A stretch of 9,767 nt of DNA from Dehalococcoidia bacterium (lineage in GTDB: Bacteria > Chloroflexota > Dehalococcoidia > E44-bin15), in NCBI GenBank assembly GCA_004377275.1, contig SOIC01000091.1, positions 1 through 9,767 on the forward strand. The letters are read 5' to 3'. Below, one piece after another: positions 6,001-9,767 of this stretch. Position 1 is the first letter of the stretch. Each line of letters begins with the position of its first letter. A model generated the notes under the pieces. It had not been told where the DNA came from. It did not search any database and saw nothing but the letters and a program-made list of their open reading frames with translations. A program made the translations under genes and the position numbers.

Positions 6001-7295
6001 GCCTCGAGGCCTTCATCGATACCATCAGCGGATTCGCCCGCAGCGGGAAAGAAATCGCCGGCTGGGATGAGAATTCCTACCGCTCAGCGCCCACTACGGT
6101 CAATTTAGGAAAGAAGCTTCTCCTCCCTATGATGGCTCCACACGCCGAGATACTGGCCGCTGCCATGCAGGCCTTCGGGGTTGAGGCCACCGTGCTTCCA
6201 GAGTCAACGGAACAATCCCTGCTCTACAGTAATAGGGTAACCCGGGGTACGGAATGCCTGCCCTTCCGCGTAACCCTGGGCGACTTTATGAGATTCCTAG
6301 CTGAGAACGGTCACGGTGAGGTTGACCTGAAGGCCATTGAGGGGTTCATGGCCAGCGCCTTCGGGCCATGCCGTTTCGGAAAATACGCCGTGGAGCAGGT
6401 GAGGATATTCAGGGAGCTCGGTTTCGATCTACCGATACGGACCACGGTTTCAAACAACGCCTATCGAGACCTGGGCCTGGGCACAGCCTTCGAGCGCCTG
6501 GCCTGGAAGGGCATTGTGGCCATGGACTACCTGCTGAGGCTCCTCTGGCACACCCGCCCCTACGAAAAGTCAGCCGGGGCCGCTGAGGAACTCTTCAGCG
6601 AATACACCGCCGGGATTGCTCACCGCGTTCGCCAGAATGATGATTTCGATGATGTCCTGCAGGATGCCACCGCTGCATTTCGTACCATGATCGACCAGGA
6701 CAAGCCGCGGAGGCCGCTGGTCGGGATCAACGGCGAGATCTTCCTACGCTCCAATAGATTCAGCAATTGCGACCTGGTGAAGGAGTGCGAAAAGGCCGGG
6801 CTTGAAGTCATCGTTTCCCCGGTGGGGGAGTGGATCAAGTACATGACGCACCGGAACATTGAGGATGGTATCAGGGAGAGGAAGCTGAAAAAGGTGGTTA
6901 CCGGTTACATCAGAAAGCGGATGCAAGACCACGATGAGCACTCAATAGCTATCAATTTCAATGGCTTTCTCGATACGCGGGAGCCTACCACAAAGGAGAT
7001 ACTGGCGTTCTCGCGCCAACACCTATCGCCGAAGTGTGGCAGCGAGGCGGTGATTAGCATCGGGAGCGGAATCGACTGGATGGAGAACCCTGAGTTTGCC
7101 GGCGTGATCTCGGTAATGCCGCATGGTTGTATGCCGGGAGGAATTGTGGCGGCCATGTCGGAGAAGTTCAGTGAATTATACGGGAAGCCCTGGATTAACC
7201 TCACCTATGACGGCACCCTGGAGACCAACAACCTGGAGCGGATTAACAATTTCGCCGAAGTGCTAAGGTTCTGCAGCAGCCCGAGACCCTGGTAG
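3075..7295 (+). CDS. Fused double-ATPase acyl-CoA dehydratase activase-related protein (BadF/BadG/BcrA/BcrD + DUF2229/COG3581)
   Basis: A 1406-residue protein, cytoplasmic by composition. Domain 1 (about 1-265) and domain 2 (about 308-565) are both HgdC/BadF-type ASKHA ATPases. Each has a phosphate-1 loop (VDIGS 7-11; VDVGSTSTK from 312), a GxxGSGR loop (61-67; 368-374) and the two cysteines that in HgdC hold a [4Fe-4S] cluster at the dimer interface (C128 in CAAGTG and C168; C433 in CAAGTG and C474). Domain 2 keeps GGQDSK (410-415) but domain 1 has GGQTSL. A charged linker leads to a CxxCxxxC cluster (C619, C622, C626) plus C645. Next come a COG3580/DUF2229-like region with GIPRAL, C723, C731, C754 and C771 (SCPLVQ), and a COG3581-like region with C1061, FGPCRFGKY (C1099), SNCD (C1232) and HGCMPGG (C1352). 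These regions are related to dehydratase and benzoyl-CoA reductase subunits. ATP-driven electron transfer is therefore likely, substrate unknown. ATG at 3075 is preferred over TTG at 3066 on promoter spacing and family N-terminus. Confidence 0.9.
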   Translation: MKYFLSVDIGSVNAKLALIDDNCELAALDTEKITASPQAAVASLISRLSKKFNLEQIAAAGVSGSGRAVIPRELNWSEYSSSLSIASGLLHSHPDAKTIIQIGGQTSLVIGLEDGLRRPWKVASNPLCAAGTGRFLDQQAYRLGISMEDFARLAQRSDDSPPRIAARCSVFAKTDLIHLQQKGVPLGTMLCGLCDSIARGVASLTSGALEEPIYFVGGVAANSAIVDSLNEVLSSRNGHQVNIVVPQNYLYIEALGSALLARASGKSSRVIVLPEADTKRHYFETPRLEKVTQQDGWVAPKIDQPFTGYLGVDVGSTSTKAVVLDQSGTRVMAKNYLMTAGKPIDAVTEVFRNLNRDIGDKASIAGVGVTGSGRYLVGSFIGADLIKNEITAQTRAAVDIDPAADIIEVGGQDSKLVIKRNGVVVDYQMNKACAAGTGSFIDELAEQLGVSVNNGDFAALAFQAPHTIDLGSRCAAFMGQAVASAQQEGVPLEVITASLANSIAGNYLSKVVGARKLGDKVILTGAVFYNDAIVSAFKQALQGKAIIVPEHKEVSGAIGAALLAKEEMEEKSSNIETSRIAHEYEGPAKSQPSKVRKSSNFKGFQKVIESDHTLSTFICKICDNNCTISRLEIPGEAPTFYGSRCDLFDSTIKQEKRGTPFDERERLLFKEYREGAGTGPSVGIPRALILYDYAPLIIGFLNALGTRVVLSSKTTKQIMEHSCELSYTDSCFPIKLLHGHAASLHDVDYILYPCAIRLGLKDGDENQKYSCPLVQASPFIIRQVLGLEKRLLTPIIDFSMGDADVISNFAAVAVKMGFSRQQGRKAALAGLRAQREFEAAQVELGRKIMEQIRQNNQLGVVIFARSYMSQDSGANLGIAEKLSQLGVVPIPLDFLPLASVNIKEYSDRPYWFYEGKHIAGAALTASDPQLYGLVLTNFGCGPNSFIIKIVEDIMGGKPLGQLEIDEHAAEAGIVTRLEAFIDTISGFARSGKEIAGWDENSYRSAPTTVNLGKKLLLPMMAPHAEILAAAMQAFGVEATVLPESTEQSLLYSNRVTRGTECLPFRVTLGDFMRFLAENGHGEVDLKAIEGFMASAFGPCRFGKYAVEQVRIFRELGFDLPIRTTVSNNAYRDLGLGTAFERLAWKGIVAMDYLLRLLWHTRPYEKSAGAAEELFSEYTAGIAHRVRQNDDFDDVLQDATAAFRTMIDQDKPRRPLVGINGEIFLRSNRFSNCDLVKECEKAGLEVIVSPVGEWIKYMTHRNIEDGIRERKLKKVVTGYIRKRMQDHDEHSIAINFNGFLDTREPTTKEILAFSRQHLSPKCGSEAVISIGSGIDWMENPEFAGVISVMPHGCMPGGIVAAMSEKFSELYGKPWINLTYDGTLETNNLERINNFAEVLRFCSSPRPW
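4784..4874 (+). repeat. Short direct repeat in the interdomain linker
   Basis: The 13-nt word AAAAAGCTCGAAT occurs at 4784-4796 and again at 4862-4874, exactly 78 nt (26 codons) apart and in the same frame, encoding KSSN twice. It marks the charged, low-complexity linker between the second ATPase domain and the Cys-rich region, and looks like a small internal duplication. Confidence 0.5.
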
Positions 7296-7446
7296 CAAAT
7301 GGCAAGAGCTTACTAAATTGCCCCTTCCCTGGCTCCAGTGCCATTCGTTTTGTGTCGCGGGATTCCTACCGGGACAGGCGAATTTCCCCTCAAGTGCACG
7401 TCTATTAACACTTCGAAAGCCCAGCAACCAAGGATAGAGTAGCCGG

Positions 7447-8292
7447 CTAATCGAGCCTTTCAATAGCATCTATCACTTCATCTATAAGCCAATTGGGGCT
7501 TGAAGTCCCTGAGGTCACTCCTACCGTTTGGGCCACCCTGAGTTCCTGCCATTCGCCATCGATCATGTTGGCAGATGAAACCAGTCTTGCATACCCAAAT
7601 TGGTTACACCACTCCACAAGTCGGTTGCTGTTAGAGCTTTGAGGATCACCAACTACCACCACCAGGTCAGTGCTCGAAGCCAACGAGGCCGCCTCACGCG
7701 CCCTCCTCGCTACGTGTGAGCAAAGGGTTACTGCTATTCTGATGTCCTGGAACTTCTCCAGGGAAGTTAAAAGCTCGCCGACGAAGGCTTGAACTTCATG
7801 CGAGAGCCTTGTAGTTTGAGAGAGAATGGCCAAGCGTTTTGGCAGCCTTCCCCTGAAGATGCTGGAGACGGAAAGGCCAGCCTTTGACTTAGGGCCCGCC
7901 CGGTCGAGTAGCCCTTTTACCTCGGCGTGACCAGGGTCACCGTATACCACAACAAAGTAGCCTTCGCTAGCAAGCTGCGATGCCACCTGCTGGGCTTTCC
8001 TGACAATCGGGCAGGTGGTATCGATAAACTTCAATCCCCGGTGCTGAAGCTGATGGTAAACTTGGGCGGGGACACCGTGGGCGCTGATGGCAACAAGACC
8101 TCGGGCATCATCAAGGCTGTGTATTACCGCTATGCCCATAGCCTCAAGCTCACTGACCACGACATCGTTGTGCACCAGCCTTCCCAGAGTGAAAACAGGG
8201 GTGCTTCGAGCCGCCCTCATGGTGGTCTCGACGGCCCTCGCCACGCCAGGGCAAAAGCCTAGTTCGGCAGCTTTCTTGACGAGTTTTGCCAT
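7447..8292 (-). CDS. ispH: 4-hydroxy-3-methylbut-2-enyl diphosphate reductase (IspH/LytB)
   Basis: A 281-residue protein of normal IspH length; it performs the last MEP-pathway step, reducing HMBPP to IPP and DMAPP at a [4Fe-4S] cluster. The three cluster cysteines are present: C14 (ELGFCPGV), C94 (DTTCPIVRKA) and C191 (TLCSHVARRA). Substrate-binding histidines are H41 (LVHND), H72 (SAHGVP) and H122, with E124 in GHAEV (usually HPEV). T160/T161 (LSQTT), the SSNSNRL segment (219-225) and the final GVTSGTSSPNWLI (258-270) also match. The region around the third cysteine departs from the common TICxATxxRQ pattern, so the enzyme is somewhat divergent but has no missing catalytic residue that I can see. 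The frame is open to 8439, but ATG at 8292 with GAGGAAAG just before it gives the correct N-terminus. It is last in the dxs / prenyl-synthase / ispH cluster. Confidence 0.93.
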   Translation of the reverse strand: MAKLVKKAAELGFCPGVARAVETTMRAARSTPVFTLGRLVHNDVVVSELEAMGIAVIHSLDDARGLVAISAHGVPAQVYHQLQHRGLKFIDTTCPIVRKAQQVASQLASEGYFVVVYGDPGHAEVKGLLDRAGPKSKAGLSVSSIFRGRLPKRLAILSQTTRLSHEVQAFVGELLTSLEKFQDIRIAVTLCSHVARRAREAASLASSTDLVVVVGDPQSSNSNRLVEWCNQFGYARLVSSANMIDGEWQELRVAQTVGVTSGTSSPNWLIDEVIDAIERLD

Positions 8293-8293
8293 T

Positions 8294-8301
8294 CTTTCCT
8301 C
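8294..8301 (-). promoter_or_regulatory. Ribosome binding site of ispH
   Basis: The minus strand reads GAGGAAAG immediately before the ATG at 8292. It supports this start over the longer frame, whose extra 49 residues resemble nothing in IspH. Confidence 0.6.
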
Positions 8302-8416
8302 ACCGCAGCCCTTTGCCGAAGATCCATGCCGGGGACAGAGACTCCAGTTGTTGGTGGATTGCCGCTTTCCCCTTTGACCAATACCCGCTCTTTGCCCACA
8401 GGTGCGAAACTGGGCA

Positions 8417-9460
8417 TCAAGATTCGCGCTCCACAACAAAACGAGTCATATCACGAAGCTGACTCCGCGGCCAGCGCAGAAGCGATAGCCCTCTAAGTTG
8501 CTCCAGGGCCGCATCATGATACTCATTGGCTAAACCCTGGGCATAGACCCTGGCCTCAACAGCCTCCAGAATTCCCAGAACCGCGCGTACGCCCTCATCA
8601 TCAATTACTTCCTCCTGGTAGATATCCACCAGCTCTCTTCTCGCTTTGCCCTTTGCTGTCTCCAAGGCATATGCGATGGGGAGAGACTTCTTCTTGTGCC
8701 TGATATCGCTGCCCCAGGGCTTGCCGGTCTTCATCTCATCACCCCATATACCTAGGATATCATCCCTGACCTGGAATGCCATCCCCAAATTCCAGCCGAA
8801 GCGGGAGAGCCCCCGTATCACGGCTTCGTCATCGCTACCCAGCAATGCGCCCACCTCAAGGGAGTGGGAAATGAGGGCCGCGGTCTTCCTCTCGGTCATC
8901 TCCAGGTAATCGCTCACCACGATATCAAAGCGGCTCTCATAGCTAATGTCAAGATACTGACCCTCGATGGTGGTGAGGCAAGCCTCATACATGAGCTTGT
9001 GAGTGAGCAATTGCTTTCCTGCCGGGATGCCACGATGGGCAAGGCCCAGCAATGCGAGTCCGGCTATAGTGGCGAGGGCGTCGCCGGCGTTTATTGCCTG
9101 AGGCTTTCCCCAGATGCTCCACACCGTTGGGCGGTGGCGCCTTTCCCGGTCGTCGTCCTGGATATCATCGTGGATCAAGGAAAAGTTGTGCATCATCTCC
9201 ATCCCCACCGCCGCCGGCAGCGCCTTGTGCCAGCTTCCTCCCACCGCCTCGCAGGCAAGCAGGCATAGGGTTGGACGCAAAGCCTTTCCCGGTGAGCCTG
9301 GGGAGGGATTCCCCTGCTCATCTACCCAACCGAGGTGGTATCGCATCATCTCATACAAGGGCGACTTGCGCCCGGCCAGCACCCACCTCAGTTCAGCATC
9401 GATTGCAGAGCGATACTTCCTGAAGGCCGAGGGCGACTTCACCTTTTGATCCCCTTTCAC
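8417..9460 (-). CDS. Polyprenyl diphosphate synthase (short-chain, probably geranylgeranyl type)
   Basis: A 347-residue trans-isoprenyl diphosphate synthase that condenses IPP with allylic diphosphates. Motifs in order: GKALRP (58-63), the first aspartate-rich motif HDDIQDDD with D98, D99 and D102 followed by RERRHRP, GQYLD (167-171), the second motif QVRDDILG (D233, D234; Gly in place of the third Asp, a common variant), and GKPWGSDIRHKKKSLP. An aromatic residue sits five positions before the first Asp (F93) and there is no two-residue insertion in the first motif. This pattern is described for archaeal-type geranylgeranyl diphosphate synthases, so a C20 product is the best guess; farnesyl or longer products cannot be excluded. 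The GTG start overlaps the TGA stop of the upstream dxs frame (GTGA), with GGAGGAG about 11 nt before it, which implies translational coupling. ispH follows 124 nt downstream. Confidence 0.92.
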   Translation of the reverse strand: MKGDQKVKSPSAFRKYRSAIDAELRWVLAGRKSPLYEMMRYHLGWVDEQGNPSPGSPGKALRPTLCLLACEAVGGSWHKALPAAVGMEMMHNFSLIHDDIQDDDRERRHRPTVWSIWGKPQAINAGDALATIAGLALLGLAHRGIPAGKQLLTHKLMYEACLTTIEGQYLDISYESRFDIVVSDYLEMTERKTAALISHSLEVGALLGSDDEAVIRGLSRFGWNLGMAFQVRDDILGIWGDEMKTGKPWGSDIRHKKKSLPIAYALETAKGKARRELVDIYQEEVIDDEGVRAVLGILEAVEARVYAQGLANEYHDAALEQLRGLSLLRWPRSQLRDMTRFVVERES

Positions 9461-9767
9461 TGCCTGCTATCTCCTCCACGGGCAAGCACCGCAAAGGAGC
9501 TGCTGATCCGCCGCGCCATCCCTTCACCCAATCCTGCGGCGAGGGCATCCTCCCCAATAGTCATCAGCCCCTTCGCTACGTAAGCCTGCCCCAGAATAAG
9601 TTCTGAGTGCAGAGGCTTGATGAAGCGAGCGTTAACGACGGCACACTCGATGCCTTCCTTTGCCAGTTGCTCTGTGGCGATAAGAGCGTGGACCACCATT
9701 GTGCCAGTGTTCACAATAGCCACGTCCTGGTCATCCTTCACTTTCCCACCCCTGCATATTGGTAGCT
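9457..9767 (-). CDS. dxs: 1-deoxy-D-xylulose-5-phosphate synthase, C-terminal part only (5' end outside window)
   Basis: The frame stays open to the window edge, so this is the 3' end of a larger gene; an internal GTG at 9741 is not the real start. The visible 103 residues are the C-terminal transketolase domain of DXS, which makes DXP from pyruvate and glyceraldehyde 3-phosphate. LPICRGG corresponds to the usual LPIGRGE, followed by DVAIVNTGTMV, EGIECAVVNARFIKPL, and GLMTIGEDALAAGLGEG for the usual TIEENVLAGGFGS. The end is unusual: after FAVLARGGDSR, which aligns with the VLRLGLPDRF segment, the protein stops, so the roughly 30 residues that normally follow are absent. The stop overlaps the GTG of the prenyl synthase. 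Transketolase or dehydrogenase E1-beta relatives are less likely because of the VNARFIKPL motif and the neighbours. Confidence 0.82.
   Translation of the reverse strand, partial: LPICRGGKVKDDQDVAIVNTGTMVVHALIATEQLAKEGIECAVVNARFIKPLHSELILGQAYVAKGLMTIGEDALAAGLGEGMARRISSSFAVLARGGDSRQ

Noticed and set aside
7296..7446. Bidirectional terminator in the convergent gap
   Set aside because: Only a weak AAGTG / CACTT pair (about 12-nt loop) is seen, without a T-run; not enough to call.
8293..8439. N-terminal extension of ispH (49 residues)
   Set aside because: It overlaps the end of the prenyl synthase, lacks IspH similarity, and ATG 8292 has its own ribosome site and the normal N-terminus.
9739..9741. 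GTG at 9741 as the true start of a small 94-residue protein
   Set aside because: The frame continues upstream without a stop to the window edge, and the upstream residues LPICRGG match the DXS motif, so the gene is a cut-off dxs.

Overview
The window reads as chromosomal DNA of an anaerobic bacterium. The activator protein belongs to an oxygen-sensitive Fe-S family, and next to it lie CoA-thioester redox genes resembling anaerobic alicyclic and dicarboxylic acid degradation genes. Isoprenoids are made by the MEP route. A member of Dehalococcoidia (Chloroflexota) or a deltaproteobacterium-like anaerobe would fit, but that placement is inference from gene content, not from a marker gene. No rRNA, tRNA, CRISPR array, insertion sequence or phage gene was seen.

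Layout. (1) 4-678, minus strand: two adjacent small genes of unknown function that are diverged copies of each other; the second ends in a five-unit, 15-nt minisatellite coding for a Pro/Ala/Glu tail. A perfect TATAAT box inside a short inverted repeat precedes them. (2) 834-2932, minus strand: an acyl-CoA dehydrogenase (TTG start, own promoter), then a BadH-like short-chain dehydrogenase. A perfect 10+10-bp palindrome lies just upstream of the latter, probably an operator. (3) 3075-7295, plus strand, divergent from the dehydrogenase: a 1406-residue protein with two HgdC/BadF-type ATPase domains, a Cys-rich linker and two regions like COG3580 (DUF2229) and COG3581. This is an ATP-dependent radical-type reductase or activator with no established substrate. 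(4) 7447-9767, minus strand and convergent with it: the end of a dxs gene, a polyprenyl (probably geranylgeranyl) diphosphate synthase and ispH, an isoprenoid cluster transcribed in that order.

How they may work together. The dehydrogenase and the SDR catalyse steps of beta-oxidation-like CoA chemistry. The large protein could supply ATP-driven low-potential electrons to a related CoA substrate, although no separate dehydratase or benzoyl-CoA reductase subunits are present. The isoprenoid operon makes C5 units (DXS, IspH) and condenses them (prenyl synthase). No intergenic gap exceeds about 155 nt. The convergent gap 7296-7446 and the gaps 679-833 and 8293-8416 contain no convincing hairpin-plus-T-run terminator.
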